NCBI RefSeq assembly: GCF_010093595.1 | Contig: NW_022985460.1 | Coordinates: forward strand, 133,829 to 197,828 | From: Mytilinidion resinicola | Taxonomy: Eukaryota; Ascomycota; Dothideomycetes; Mytilinidiales; Mytilinidiaceae | Direction of reading: 5' to 3' | Length of the DNA stretch: 64,000 bases | Part shown: piece by piece, positions 52,043-63,951 of the stretch | How the letters are laid out: every line of letters begins with the position of its first letter | Numbering within the stretch: position 1 is the stretch's first letter | The notes under the pieces: generated by a model | The model's database searches: none | Told to the model about the DNA's origin: nothing | Seen by the model: only the letters and a program-made list of their open reading frames with translations | Position numbers and translations under genes: made by a program

Positions 52043-52514
52043 TCACCTCCTCCCCTTCGCCCCAACCTTCCCCTTCCCCTTCCCCTTCCCCTTCACCCCT
52101 CCCACCGCTGGCCTTCCCTCCTTCGCCCTCAACTCATCCACAAACGTCTTCATCACACTCTCTAGCCCCTCATTCCGCCTCGTAAGCAGCATCACATCCT
52201 CCGTCTGCACAACTTCCCGGCCAGCATGCTTCGCAAAGGTCTCCAGGTCGCGGGATGTGTTTGCTTTGCAACGCGTCAGCTTCGCCCTTATACCTCAAGT
52301 TTTGCGTTCGGACACTAGGAAGGGGGGTTCTTTGAGGACTTTTGGGGAGAGGGCAGTTACCGATCTGCGTCCACACGAGCTCGGTCAGCGCGCCGATGAA
52401 TTGCGGGGTCGCGTTGAGGTTTTGCTGCAGGCATTGCTCGTCGACGAATTGGCCGATTGAGTACCACAGGGCGGATTTGAGACGTTCGTCGCGGGTGGAG
52501 TCGTCGTCGGACAT
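52043..52514 (-). CDS. MHF1: CENP-S / MHF1 histone-fold protein
   Basis: Exons 52514-52361 and 52263-52043 (97-bp intron GTAACT..GCAAAG) give 124 aa. The histone fold is complete: ERLKSALWYSIGQFVDEQCL, NATPQFIGALTELVWTQIA, then across the splice NTSRDLETFAKHAGREVVQT and EDVMLLTRRNEGLESVMKTF. The tail is basic, with a (KG)n run encoded by a CCCCTT repeat. CENP-S pairs with CENP-X (MHF2); the tetramer binds branched DNA with FANCM/Mph1 and also joins the CENP-T/W kinetochore particle. The start is the ATG giving MSDDDSTRDERL; a longer upstream frame exists but is Pro-rich and unlike the family. An ACGCGT box lies about 75 bp upstream. Confidence 0.93.
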
Positions 52515-53784
52515 TTTGAGGTTGTGGTGAGGGGTATGAGGGCTGTTTTGTGGTGAGGCGGGAGGTGGTGAGAGACGTGATGGGGAGACGCGTTGGAGTC
52601 CGAGCGTTTTTGGTGTTGAGGATCTCGGGAGGCCTGAGGGATGGATAAACTTCATAGATTGCCTTGAAATTGCTGAATAGGCATTCGATCTCCGAAACTG
52701 TATCGCGGCTCGATTTTGATGGCATCATTATTCCTCATTAAGAATAATCACGCGAAGCAGCATTGCCATTCACTCCCAACTTTACGAGCAAGTCGATACA
52801 TGGAATTCGAGCTGGCAGCTCCAGTATGTTTAGAGGAGGCAAGAAGTACGTGAAATGTATTTGTCCCAGCTGAAACTGAAAGCTGCGGGTTGTATCAATA
52901 TTCTACCTAAACGATATACCTTTACAAATCGAAGGGCAAGCGAGGAAAAGATCCAAGATTAGCAGAAGCAGAACGCACTCTCAGTAAATACAGAAAGCTA
53001 TCCAATACAATATTGTTCACATCGCGGCAGCTATGCCTTTCCTAATAATCGGCCACCGCAAAGACGGCGAAGGCATTAGTTAATTCATAATTACCTCATT
53101 AGCTAAACATCGCTCTCTCGGCCTCGGCCTTCGCGCCACCACCAAACCGCTGACAACGTCATCGGCTCTTCCACCAGCCTCGCCGAAAATCCTCCACTCA
53201 ACCCTGACAAAGCCCCTACGCACATCCCACCCTCATCGCTTTTCGGTGCGAGAAGTGCCAACATTCCTCCACCAACAACCAATTAACAGGCGATTAGCAG
53301 GCGATCCTCCAAGCCTAACCAGCAATGCGCCCCCAACCGGTCGCGACAAACGCTGACAGCAGGAACCGCTGTGCCGCCATTGTGTTTTGACACCGTAACC
53401 AGCTTCGCGCGATGCGGGCCAGATGCGCTATTCGTAGGATCTGGACGGTGTGATTGGTCACGCGCTTTCGGACGTCTGGCTGACATACGGCTTGGGCTGC
53501 TTTAGATAAGCAGCCCTGCGCTTTTGTAGAGAGGGCCCGATGCCAGTGTAATGGTTTTCGCATTGGCAACATGGTTTGGCTAGCATCTCGGTCGGTCGGT
53601 GAAGTCGGTGCCGCGTGTTGGTAACGGCAGGTTAGGTTAGAGTTGGCGGGACAAAGGTAGGATGGTGGGGAGGTATAAAGAGGGGGTTGCTCTGGATGGG
53701 TTGAGGGTATCAGAACATCAGTCTTCAATCAACTCGTCTATCGTCCTACAGTCTACTACTCCTATTGATCTGTCTGGCTGTTAC
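52515..53784. other. Intergenic, divergent
   Basis: About 1.3 kb separating the divergent CENP-S and NmrA genes. It includes the ACGCGT box (52588-52593) and, near 53670, a GTATAAAG TATA-like box for the NmrA gene. Frames such as 53315-53728 (minus) show no domain. Confidence 0.5.
52588..52593. promoter_or_regulatory. ACGCGT (MCB-type) box upstream of the CENP-S gene
   Basis: A perfect palindrome 74-79 bp before the ATG of the minus-strand CENP-S gene. It is placed like the boxes before the RFC and DUF2439 genes. Confidence 0.4.
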
Positions 53785-55064
53785 ATGCTCTCCAGATTTC
53801 GAGGAAGCATACTCCCCAAAGCAAGAACCTTCAATCTATTCAGCAAGCGGAATATCACCACCATGTCTGAGAAACTTATCGTCATTGTCGGCATCACTGG
53901 CAACCAGGTCCGTCTCCATTCCTCTCTTCTAGAATTCTGGATTCCAGCAACCCCGCACCTCCTCTTCAAGCTGGAACCGCCCCGCTAACAACATCTCAGG
54001 GTGCCTCTGTCGCCGACGTCTTCCTCAAGACCCCCGGCTGGAAAATCCGTGGCATCTCACGTGACCTGACGAAAGGATCGTCCAAAGAATGGTCCGACAA
54101 AGGCGTTGAGATGGTCGCCGCCGACCTTAACGACGCCGAATCCCTGAAGAAAGCTTTCGCTGGCGCGAACGTTGCCTTCGGCGTCACCGACTTCTGGCAG
54201 AGCGTCAAGATCCCGGCCAACCATGCCAAAGCCGCGCAAGAAGGCCGGACCATCAATGAAGTCGCGTACGACATCGAGGTGCAGCAAGGAAAGAACATTG
54301 TCGATGCGGCAGCGGCTACCGTCAAGACGCTGGATCGGTTCGTGTTGAGCACTTTGAGCAGTACGAAGAAGTGGAGTAAGGGCGCGATTACGTTTAACCT
54401 GCATTTCGATGCGAAGTGGGAGGCGGTCGAGTATTTGAGGGCGACGTATCCCGAGTTGGAGAAAAAGACAAGCTTCTTGCAGGTTGGGTACTTTGCGACC
54501 AACTGGAGGGGTGGAGGAATGATGGCACCGAGGAAGGTATGTGCTGCTCCAAGATTTGGGAAGTAGAGAGCGACTTACTGATTTTGACACAGCAACCGGA
54601 TGGCACGTATATTCTCCGGGTTTCCATGTCTGGCGATGTCAAGTTCCCAATGACAGACCCCCGCGCCGACGTTGGCAGCTTCACCAAAGCTCTGGTGGAC
54701 GTTCCGGCCGGCAAGAACTTGATCGGCGCTGGGAGCAAGCTCAGCTGGAAGGAGTGGGCGGCGCTCTGGGGCGAACACAACGGCAAGACGATCACTTATG
54801 AAGTGGCGCCGCGATCAGAGCTAGAGGACGCCATTCCTGGCCCAGTCGGCAAGGAGCTGGCTGATATGATCGAGTACATTGACAAGTTTGGCTACGACGG
54901 CAACGATCCTGATGTCGTTTATCCCGAAGATGTGAGTTTCTCGTAAAACACCAGTCGATGTGGAGATAGAGTGCTGACGTGATTCTGTGAAGCTTGGTAT
55001 CGAGGTTCCTCGCACGACTATGGCGGAGTACATCAAGAAGACTGATTGGACGCCATGTTTGTAG
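53785..55064 (+). CDS. NmrA-like family NAD(P)-binding protein
   Basis: Exons 53785-53907, 54000-54536, 54593-54931 and 54993-55064 give 356 aa, or 330 aa if the better-context ATG at 53863 (CACCATG) is used. The longer form adds a basic MLSRFRGSILPKARTFNLFS that could target mitochondria. The Rossmann motif spans the first intron: VIVGITGNQ joined to GASVADVFL. Further family features are ISRDLTKGSSKEW, VEMVAADLNDAESLKKAFAG and DRFVLSTLSSTKKW in place of a classical Tyr-x3-Lys. NmrA-like proteins are usually redox sensors or isoflavone-reductase-like enzymes that bind NAD(P) without dehydrogenase activity; the partner is unknown. All introns are phase 0. Confidence 0.85.
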
Positions 55065-56448
55065 GTTTTCTTGGAGGGAAGCCCCTAGTGGATGAGAGAA
55101 AGAAGTTATATGTTCCTGTACGGCCCGGTTCCGCTGTGTGGGCCGTTCTCGTAGCCTAGCATAAATTCTACCGGTCAATTTAAAGCTTGCTCGTGTTTTT
55201 GACTGCTTCTATCGACCCCTAGGAAGATCTTCAGCTTACTAAGAGACACATTCTCACCTGTTGCTTCTTCCAACATCTCGAGTCCGAACGGAATCCCAAG
55301 TAGCCTCGACTGCCCGGACGCCAAATGCGACACTCCTGTGAATATTAACACCTCGTATTGCAGCCCATCTGCAAACACATGCCTCGGCTACCTGCCTGGA
55401 ATGGAGGTGATCCCCGAGAAGCCGTCAATCGCTCCAAGCCGAAGACAGCACGACTCCAACTCCACAATGCACGACAGCGGCGCTCTTCAAGCCGCGCCAC
55501 CCGCCGGGGAGTCCTCCGACACACCAAGCAGCGTACAGAGTGGAATGGCATCACGACGATCCGTGCCAACGGTTCCGTCCCCACAGCCGGCGTTCATCAG
55601 CACACTTTGAGGGAAGAATTGGCCGCAAGAGGGCAATCGATAATCGATACCAAACTTCTATGCGGCGGCGACAAGGTGGTTGCTGGCTACAGACGCGCAA
55701 TAACAGGGGACGCAGCTGGATAACGCTGTGCCATGGGTGGCAATCCCCGGAGAGTCGAGCGAAGATGCAATTCGGTGCGCAGTTCGGTTCTCGTGCTCCT
55801 GTACTCCAATTCGCTCCCCAGGCGTCTGCAGTCAACCCATGGCAAAGGTGCCAACAAAAACGACAGGTTGGGTGAGTGTGTGGTGATTTGGGTGCAGCTA
55901 GGGACTTGTATGCCCCTTTCGTACAAGCAGCACGTCTTGTCGCTAGCCGGGATGGCGCCAGCGGTGATTTGCTGCAGAGCCTCTGGGCGCAGATAGGGCA
56001 CGCTATGTACTCGCACTTGTAGCTGTGCGACGGCGCTGGCTGGCCCAGCCTGTCGCCAAATCCCCAGCTAAATCGCGGCCCTCTGCGTCGAGTCTCTTTT
56101 CCTCTTTCGGTGGTCGAATGCTTTCTTCTTCCTATCTGCTGTCTGCTGTACCCCCTCCCCGCTTTTCCAGACCCCGATAAGACCGCTCAACCTCTATCGT
56201 CACGCAGGTACTCGTTGCGGGACGCGGAGCAGTCAATAAAGGCACAGTCTCCCACCAGCGTCAAGTCTGCCCACTCCTCATCCGCATTTCATTGTTTCTC
56301 CTGCTGTGTAACTTGTGGAGCGCCGCATTCTCGCAGCCGGCAGCCGCCACCCGACATCACTGTTGACTTCTATCACTTCGCTCTTCTATATATCACGCAC
56401 TTCTTCCCCCCTTAACCTCGTCTCTCTTCCTACCTGCGTTCATGCACC
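55065..56448. other. Intergenic
   Basis: About 1.4 kb with overlapping short frames (e.g. 55175-55378 minus, 55358-55723 plus) that match no family I know. The last ~300 bp are pyrimidine-rich, typical of a fungal promoter and leader for the next gene. Confidence 0.45.
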
Positions 56449-58008
56449 ATGTTTGATCTCTTCTATAGCTCCCTTCTTGGTGGTGCTGCCGTTGTTGTCG
56501 CTTTGGTCATTCTTACCCTGAACAAACAACGCCGCGATGTAGTCCTAGGTCGTCTGCATATCTCACGTCGGCGCAATTCTGGTTCAAATACTCCGCCACG
56601 CTCCCTATCCCCAGATAAGAAAGAGAAGAAAGAAGATATCATTGACTTCACGATACGCTTCCCGCCATCTCGCCGCTTCACCTTGACTGGTGGAGAGAAG
56701 CCCGGGAAGACGGAAGCGCTTGAACGCCCCGCATCCCAAACACCACTGCCTATGAAAACATCCTACCTAGACGCAGGGCCAGACATCTACCTCCCCGCGG
56801 AGTTCTCGATCGAGGAAATCAAAGCGTTGGGTGACTTCCCGGACTATGCCAAACTAAGTGGTGTACCCTTACCTCAGCCATACCACCAATTTGATATCAA
56901 CAAAGCTCTTCCAAGACCGTACCGGCCTTTAAGATGGGCCTATCATCAAACTATGTGTATGTCAGCTGTTCGATGATTAATGATCCTGGGCTAATCACTT
57001 ACATTGCAGCATACAAAAAGATGCAGGTTGACTGGTGGCTGGAATTAGAGAACAACTACCGTTTACGAATCAAACAACGGCAAGATCTCTATGCAGAGCA
57101 CGGGAAAAATGTTCTTGATAGCTTGCCTGGGTCCGAGCTCGCGTGCAAGGAGTTGATGGAGATGTCGTTGCAGTTTCTTGTCGCCCGCTATCCTCACTAC
57201 TTCCGTTTGGACAAGGACAAGATGATCTTTCACAATGCCATCTTGAACACCGAGTCGCACCTCAAAACGACGGATCCGCTAGAAGTTATCCTCAACAATA
57301 TCCCAGAAGACTTCGCCATCATGCTCCGAGAACCAGACACAGGCTACTACTTCTTCCGCGCTGGCGTGATCTGTAGTTCGCTCGGCTGGGACCTGGGATC
57401 CAAAATGGGCATGCAGCTTCACGAGATCCATGCCCCTATTCCCGATTATGAGACCATGCGAAATTCCATGGACAAGTACTTACCCCTCCCTTCAATCTCT
57501 TTGAACCCCACTAACCCTTCCCTGCAGATATTTCTCCGTCCTGCCCACCGACTTACCCATCCAACGCGGCTCTTGGGGACTCGAAGTCGACGAACCCCTG
57601 TACATGCCCCCGGGTCACCCTCACGAAAAACACCGCGACGTACAACACGCCGACCTCGACATCACACGCTGTAATCTGCGTGTCGACTGGCAGACCCTAC
57701 GCCGCCTGCCGCTCTCTTCGGGTATTGTCTTCAACTTTAAAGCCATCTTCACCCCTGTACAGACATTCCGCGATGAGCCCTACGTCCCAGCTCTACTGCT
57801 TAAGATATTGAAGGAGGGGAAGAAAAGTCTGATGGAATATAAGAACACATGGCATACGGAGCATGTAGTTATACCGAGCTTAGAGGAGTATGCGAAAGAG
57901 CAGGTAGAGAGGGGGATTGTGCTGGCGGACTGGGAGGTCGGGAGTTTGGATGAGTATCCATGGTTTCCGGGATGGGAGGAGAAGTGGCATAAAGAGCAGG
58001 GGTATTGA
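56449..58008 (+). CDS. DUF3445 / HRQ-family protein (haem-dependent oxidative N-demethylase-like), membrane-anchored
   Basis: Exons 56449-56956, 57010-57475 and 57528-58008 (introns 53 and 52 bp) give 484 aa. An N-terminal TM anchor (LLGGAAVVVALVILTL) and a Ser/Arg-rich linker precede the DUF3445 domain. Domain features are RWAYHQTMSYKKMQVDWWLE, YPHYFRLDKDKMIFHNAILN, FAIMLREPDTGYYFFRAGVI, GSWGLEVDEPLYMPPG and NLRVDWQTLRRLPLSSGIVF. Bacterial members are haem enzymes that oxidatively demethylate amines; fungal HRQ proteins are mostly uncharacterised. The hydrophobic anchor suggests an ER or other membrane location. It is not clustered with obvious biosynthetic partners, although an FAD monooxygenase follows on the same strand. 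Confidence 0.87.
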
Positions 58009-59231
58009 GTTGAAGAGCGAGGGATGGGGGAGAAGTTTAGTTGTTTTGAGACAGTGGTGGGTTCGGACTGGCAGAACACCCTTTGAGGTGTGTTTCAGCA
58101 ATGAGGCAAGGGGGTGACGAAAACACCGTCGTGTTTTGAGATATGGTCCGACCGCATGATGGTATGACTGACCACTAGTGAAGTACGTCGGGGCACGCCT
58201 CGGAGATTGGCGGTTCTTGTTATAGAGCACCATGCATAGCGCAAACGACATAGGGAGCATCGGAGTTGACGGTATTGGGATAGGCATCTTATATCAATTC
58301 CAAAGCATGGACGATGTCAGCCGTCACGAGTTGACTAATAAATCTCACATGGTTTCTTCAACAACTTGACTTCGCATTTCACAGTCATTCACCACGATTC
58401 ATCACGAACTCAACCTTCGACTCTCCCACCGCGACTCGATCTCCCTCGCCCCGAAACCCCGCTCGGCTAAACACCAATTACATCCCTGGATATTCACGTC
58501 ACCCTAAGATCCTCAACCTTGAACGTCCCCGTTGTCCACCCCGAGCTCTTTTTCGTGCTCGGACTCCCAGACAGCAGCTTCCCGGCGTCAAGTGTAACGA
58601 GAGTTGCCCCCTAGAAACAGGATTACTGACCGAACGACATCTCTCACTGACCTCTCAGATCGCAACATGTCCGCATTCGGCGCAATTGGCACATGCGGCG
58701 ATTCTAATGCAGAACTAGCCACCCGGGCCGCACCCGCATGTCTGCGCGTATCGAGTCATCGAGGCTTGTGCCGCGGCTACACATGTACAACCTAACCCCT
58801 AGCAACGTTTCCCCAGAGTGGGGCGGGGAGGGGCGCATCATGAGGTGCGGAGCTCGGCAAATGGCAGAGCTGTACTTCGGGAAAAAGGGTATGGGAAGTG
58901 TCAATCGAGCACGAGTGTCAGACTAGCTGCAAAGGAAGTGGTGGATGAGGGACGGGGTTCCGGATGCTCGGGGGTGGGTTACGACATGACTTGTTTGTAA
59001 CGGCACGTCGGGTGGGTTGTGCATAGATCTTCTGATCGGTGACTTCGTCGTCTTCTTTTTCTTACGTTCTTGTCTTTTGGGCACTTTCAGAGGTGTTCGC
59101 TTTGCGTTGGAGGTCAATTGCGTATCGTATAGCACGCGTATATATTTCTCTTTCCAGTCCTCGTTTCGATCGTGACGCAGATAACCTCTTCATCTCTCTC
59201 GATAGCAATTACTCCTGCTAGTTCTTCCGCA
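58009..59231. other. Intergenic
   Basis: 1.2 kb without a recognisable gene. The last ~150 bp form the promoter and leader of the monooxygenase. No dispersed-element copy was found. Confidence 0.45.
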
Positions 59232-61319
59232 ATGGGTGGCTCAAAACCGTGGCCGCAGGTATCAGTGGGAAATAAAGACCACACAAACGCTGCAGTTGTC
59301 ATTATAGGCGCTGGGATATCTGGTATGTAGAAGCATACTCTTCGAACGAGACTACGCTAACGAGTACGACAGGAATGTGTATGGCAATTGACCTGATTAG
59401 ACGGAATAAATGTCACAACTTTATCATTCTGGAGAAGAGTAGTGCGGTGGGGGGCACATGGCAGTGAGTTGCAGATGTCCTCTTTGGGAGATATGGGCGA
59501 GCTGATTCGTGCGTAGTGATAACAAGTATCCTGGATGTTGCTGTGATGGTAAGCTTTTGCCTTTTCTAGATTAGAAAGTTGACTATCCTGACCTTGATTA
59601 GTTTCAAGCCACCTCTACAGCTACTCTTTCGAGCAAAACCCGGACTGGTCACGTGTCTACCCAGGACAAGAAGAAATACTTGTGAGAATTGTCCCAGACA
59701 TACATTTCCACATGGATTCTAAGCTGATGATGGTATATAACAGGACTACCTCATCCAAGTCGCCCAAAAGTACAAGCTGTATAAATACATCCGCTTCAAC
59801 ACATCGGTCGAGCAAGCCCGTTGGGACGACAGTGAGCTGAAATGGAAAACCGACGTCAAGGTCTCCGGGGACAAAGACAGCGAGTTTAGCAACGCCTACA
59901 CCATCATATCCGACTTTCTCATCTCAGCCGTGGGACAGCTGAACCAACCTGCTTACCCAGACATACCGGGTCTCGGCGAGTTTGGGGGAAAGATCATGCA
60001 TTCGGCGCGTTGGGACTGGTCTTACGATTTGGAGGGGAAGAGGATTGCGGTCATTGGGAATGGTAAATACACCGACTTCTTCTATTTCCTATGTATACTA
60101 TCTCCTCTGCTTTGAAAAGAAGAACACAAAAGCTAATGTAAACACAACATCTGCAGGCGCCACCGCAGCCCAACTCCTCCCCGAACTCACCAGAGCCGCC
60201 GCGTCCATCACTCTCTTCCAACGCACCCCCAACTGGGTCATGCCGCGCCTCGACGCCCCTATCCCCTCCCTCCTCCGCACCGCGTTCCGCTACCTGCCCC
60301 CCTTGCTCTGGCGCACTCGCGCACTGCAGATGGATATGCGCGAGGACTTCTACGCGGTCACGGACTCGGACTCTAACATCTCGAACCAGATCCGCGGCTG
60401 GTGCAGCGACGCGATGCGTGCCGCGTTCCCGAACCAGCCGAAAGTATGGAAGAAACTGACGCCTGAGTACGCGCCGGGGTGCAAGCGGGTGATCATCAGC
60501 GACGAGTACTATCCCGCACTCGCATCCCCAAACTGCCATCTCGAAACCCGCCCCATCGCCCGGATCACGAAGACCAGGATCGAGGTCGGCGGCACCGCAC
60601 CTCCTCCTCCCTCCCCCGGGACCTCCTCCGGAACAGAGGAGTTGGATCTGATCGTCCTAGCAACCGGCTTCCGCACCACCGAGTTCCTGTCCCCGATCAC
60701 GATCACCGGCGCTCACGGCCGCGCGCTCTCGCAGATCTGGGAAGAGAGCGGCGGCGCGACGGCGCTGTACGGCACCACAATCCCACAGCTGCCGAACTTC
60801 GGGGTCTTCTACGGCCCGAACACGAACTTGGGGCATAACTCCATCGTGCTGATGATCGAGGCGCAGAGCCGGTACCTCGCGGCGCTCGTCGCTACCGTGC
60901 TTGACGCGCGCGGCGCAGGACGGCCGCTCGCGCTCGTCCCAAGGGAAGAGAGAGTGAGGGAGTTCAATGCGGAGATCCAGGAGAGGCTGGGGAGGAGCAG
61001 TTTTGCGGATGAGCGGTGTCGGAGCTGGTATAAGAATAGCGAGGGGAGGATTACGAATAATTGGTCCGGGACGGTGGTGGAGTATCAGGAGGTGTTGTCG
61101 AAGGTGGATTGGGGGGATTTCGAGCAGGTTGGGGAGGAGACGGGGAAGAGCGGGAGTGGGGTGACGTTGGGGGGGAAGAAGGAGACGAGGCTGGGGAGGG
61201 TGAGGGAGGAGACGGTGGTGGGGAATACGGCGCTGGTTGTGGGTGGGGCAGTGGCCGCGGCGGCGGTGGTTGGGGGTGTAGTTTGGGGGAGGAGACGGGG
61301 AGGGAGAAGGTGGTGGTGA
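59232..61319 (+). CDS. Baeyer-Villiger-type flavin monooxygenase with C-terminal hydrophobic tail
   Basis: Six exons (59232-59322, 59373-59463, 59517-59548, 59602-59681, 59744-60062, 60157-61319) give 591 aa. The FAD motif VVIIGAGISG is cut by the first intron, then GMCMAIDLI follows. KSSAVGGTW and DNKYPGCCCDVSSHLYSYSF are the usual substrate/FAD region. The fingerprint F-x-G-x3-H-x3-W is present (FGGKIMHSARWDW), as is the NADPH motif VIGNGATAAQLLPEL. ATGFRTTEF is the second conserved block. The C-terminus is Gly-rich and ends in a hydrophobic span (ALVVGGAVAAAAVVGGVVW) with an Arg-rich tail, suggesting a tail anchor, unusual for this mostly soluble family. The expected reaction is NADPH- and O2-dependent insertion of oxygen next to a ketone; the substrate is unknown. 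Confidence 0.9.
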
Positions 61320-62208
61320 GGGATGGCCGTTGAGATATATGACGGAATGAGCTTTCTTTCTGCTCGATCACGTGTGTCGCCCTCACCATAACAAACACAG
61401 ACCTCCGACCTGGGAGCCTAGGTATATGTTTTAAGTTATTTTGACCACATCTCAACTGACCAACAGATGGCCCCGATGGCACCGCCCCTACTACCCTCCT
61501 CCTCCACCACCCCCGCCCCCACCACCAAACATGAATGCCTTGGGTCCGGGTTCGAGTCCCCGCCATTGTCAGGATTGTTTTCGGAGAAACCCTTCGGGGT
61601 AGCTACACCTCCTTCACCAGCTGAAGGAGGTGGTGTTTTGCTCCTTGGATATTCTTTTTCTGTTTTCTTTTTTCTGCCTCGTGAGACTGTGCGATGTGAC
61701 TATTTTTTTAGGCAGTCTGGAAATGCTGGGCTTGCTTAAACGCGTGAGATTTGGTTGTGGAAATTGGTTTTGTATGATTTAGCGTTTACCTTCCCTCGTT
61801 AAAGCGCCCCATTGTCCGCCCGATGACTTTAACGGCGGTGATATCATGATTCTCGACCTGTAAACAACGTGCTCCTGGGTCTCGGTCTAAATCATCTGCC
61901 TTCTGCTAGGCCCTCGAAATCTGGCGATTAAGAGTTTGGACTAGGGTTAACTTGATCTCGATCCATCCAAGTTCTTTGACGCTCCCAGCTTTCAGTTTAC
62001 GAAGTGTTTCCTCGTTCGACTTCAATAAATAGGCATGACATAGAGAACAAGGTTTGGAAAGAAGTTCTTAATCTGACCATGTTCGCCTTGCTATCAGGAT
62101 CCCCACTTACTGGTATCAATGCACAAGACGCTTTTTCGCCGTCCCAAACACCATCATGCTAGACTCCATAACCCACAGAAATGCTTAGTGTTCTTTTCAA
62201 CTTCCTCA
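61320..62208. other. Intergenic, convergent
   Basis: About 890 bp. It contains GGGTTCGAGTCCCC (61548-61561), which resembles a tRNA T-arm but has no matching acceptor or anticodon arms around it. There is no gene or element copy. Confidence 0.5.
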
Positions 62209-63951
62209 TCACATCGTCCCTTTCCTCGCAAACCTCGCAAGCGCAGGCCCATACTCGACTTCCAAGCGCTTAACCCTCTCCTTTTCCCTACCCTTTTGTG
62301 ATTCGAATGCCTCTTGCGCGCGAACCTTCTGCTCATCGATGACGTTCTTCTGTCCTCTCCTCCTCAAATGCTTCCTCAACGCACTATTTCTCCCCCGGCC
62401 TCGCTCCTTCAGCTTCGTGATCTTATCCTCCGGCTTAGCATCCAGATCTTTCTCTTTCTTCTTCTGCTCGGCAGACGCCACATCGACGTTCCCGATGAAG
62501 CTCGGGTCTAGAGAGATCATCTCCGGCTGTAACTTATTGAGCAGCGCGCGCACCTCACCCTCCTGTCGCTGCTTGACAGTCTCGTAGGGATTGGTGCCGA
62601 ATTCCAATGCGTCGTAGTTCGGCTCACCAGCACCGGGGACGAGGATACTGCTGAAACCAGACGAATGCGATATCCCCAACACATCCTCAAACGGACAGTA
62701 CTGAACGCGTGAGATCGCATGGCCTTCGCCGCCCCATTGCATGTACGGGCTAGGGACTTTCGGTCGAGGTGCTAACCCAAAGTCATCTTGCGCTTTAGTG
62801 AAGAGGTCGGGTTTGAAGATCGAGACCTGGGTGCCCCATCCGACGGCGGTGAGGTCACGGTCGCTGATTGAGATAGTGGAGCCGGGCTGGCGGAGGTGGT
62901 GCGTGTGGATTTCTTTGAACATGCGAATGTCCCAGACGGACATGCGGCGGTCTTGGCCGGTGGAGACCATGTATCGGCCGGATCGATCGACTGCGAGGGC
63001 TCGCACGGGGCCGTGGTTGGGTAGGAGTTTGACGAGTGGGGAGGTAGAGTTTGGGGACCAGAGCGTTACGGCGCCTTTCTGGTGACCGAGGTGCATGATT
63101 CCGTTCCAAGGGTTCTGGCAGAGGGCGGTTGTGGGACCGAGATGTGTGGGGAGTTCTGTGACCATTTGGCCGGTTGATGTGTCGGTATAGCGGAGGACGC
63201 CTGAGTTAGACTGAGGAACTTGTTAGCAATGCCCAAGACCAATGGAATCCGGTAGTAGAAGAATGGCGCTTACAGCTGTACATAGAAGGAAATGATAGGG
63301 CAGAAATTCCATATTTGTGACCTCAATATGCTTGGCCAACCTATGCAACTCCACACCGTCGTGCGCGTATATGTAGACATGCTTCTTCTGTGCCACCGCA
63401 AAAGACTGGTTGTTATGCAGCCACTTCGCATCCCTCACAGTCTCCCCAAGTTGTAGTTCGCAGCCCAGCTTCCCGCTCCGCCAGTCCATTGTCGCAACAT
63501 GACCTTTCCGGCTAGCAATCAACAGCTCCCTCCCATTCCGCGTATAGTTGCACACATCATAAGGCCCCAACCCTTCTAGCTTCAGCTCAAAGCCCTTCTT
63601 CGCCGTTTCAATTGCGACATCCTGCCGTATCTCGTCTTGCCGTACTTTGTAGGTTCGTTCAAGAGCGTGTTCAGGCTCGAGGAATCCGGAGGTGTGTTCG
63701 AGGAGGATTTCGGCATTCTTGGCTTGGAGGGTCGCATCGCGGTATTTGGTCTCCAGGGATTTGAGGTTTGCGCGCAGCTTCTTGTCTTTTACACTGCGCG
63801 TTCTAATATTTTTCCCGCGGCCATACGTGCTTTGGGCATCCTCGGTGTGCTTTTTGATCGCTTCTTTTTCTGCAGCCTCCGCGGGATTTATGCTCTTCGA
63901 TTTCCGCCGTGCGGGGGGAGCTGCTGGCGGCTCCGATGGCGTTATGTCCAT
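62209..63951 (-). CDS. UTP7: Utp7 (WDR46), SSU processome WD40 protein
   Basis: Exons 63951-63274 and 63210-62209 (63-bp intron with TGCTAAC branch) give 559 aa, the usual size. The basic N-terminus (RRKSKSINPAEAAEKEAIKK, YGRGKNIRTRSVKDKKLR) is followed by a WD40 propeller with family blocks: LGPYDVCNYTRNGRELLIAS, GHVATMDW, DAKWLHNNQSFAVAQKKHVY, TALCQNPWNGIMHLGH, GAVTLWSPN and RYMVSTGQDRRMSVWDIR. The Utp7-specific C-terminal block is VQYCPFEDVLGISHSSGFSS followed by VPGAGEPNYDALEFGTNPYE, then a Lys/Arg-rich tail. Utp7 belongs to the U3 snoRNP small-subunit processome in the nucleolus and is needed for 18S rRNA maturation. Confidence 0.95.

Noticed and set aside
55175..55378. Minus-strand frame downstream of the NmrA gene
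   Set aside because: It reads smoothly for 67 codons but has no start context, domain or continuation by splicing that I could find.
61540..61575. GGGTTCGAGTCCCC looking like a tRNA T-arm
   Set aside because: The stem has a mismatch, and no complementary acceptor strand, D-arm or anticodon arm lies at the right distance upstream.
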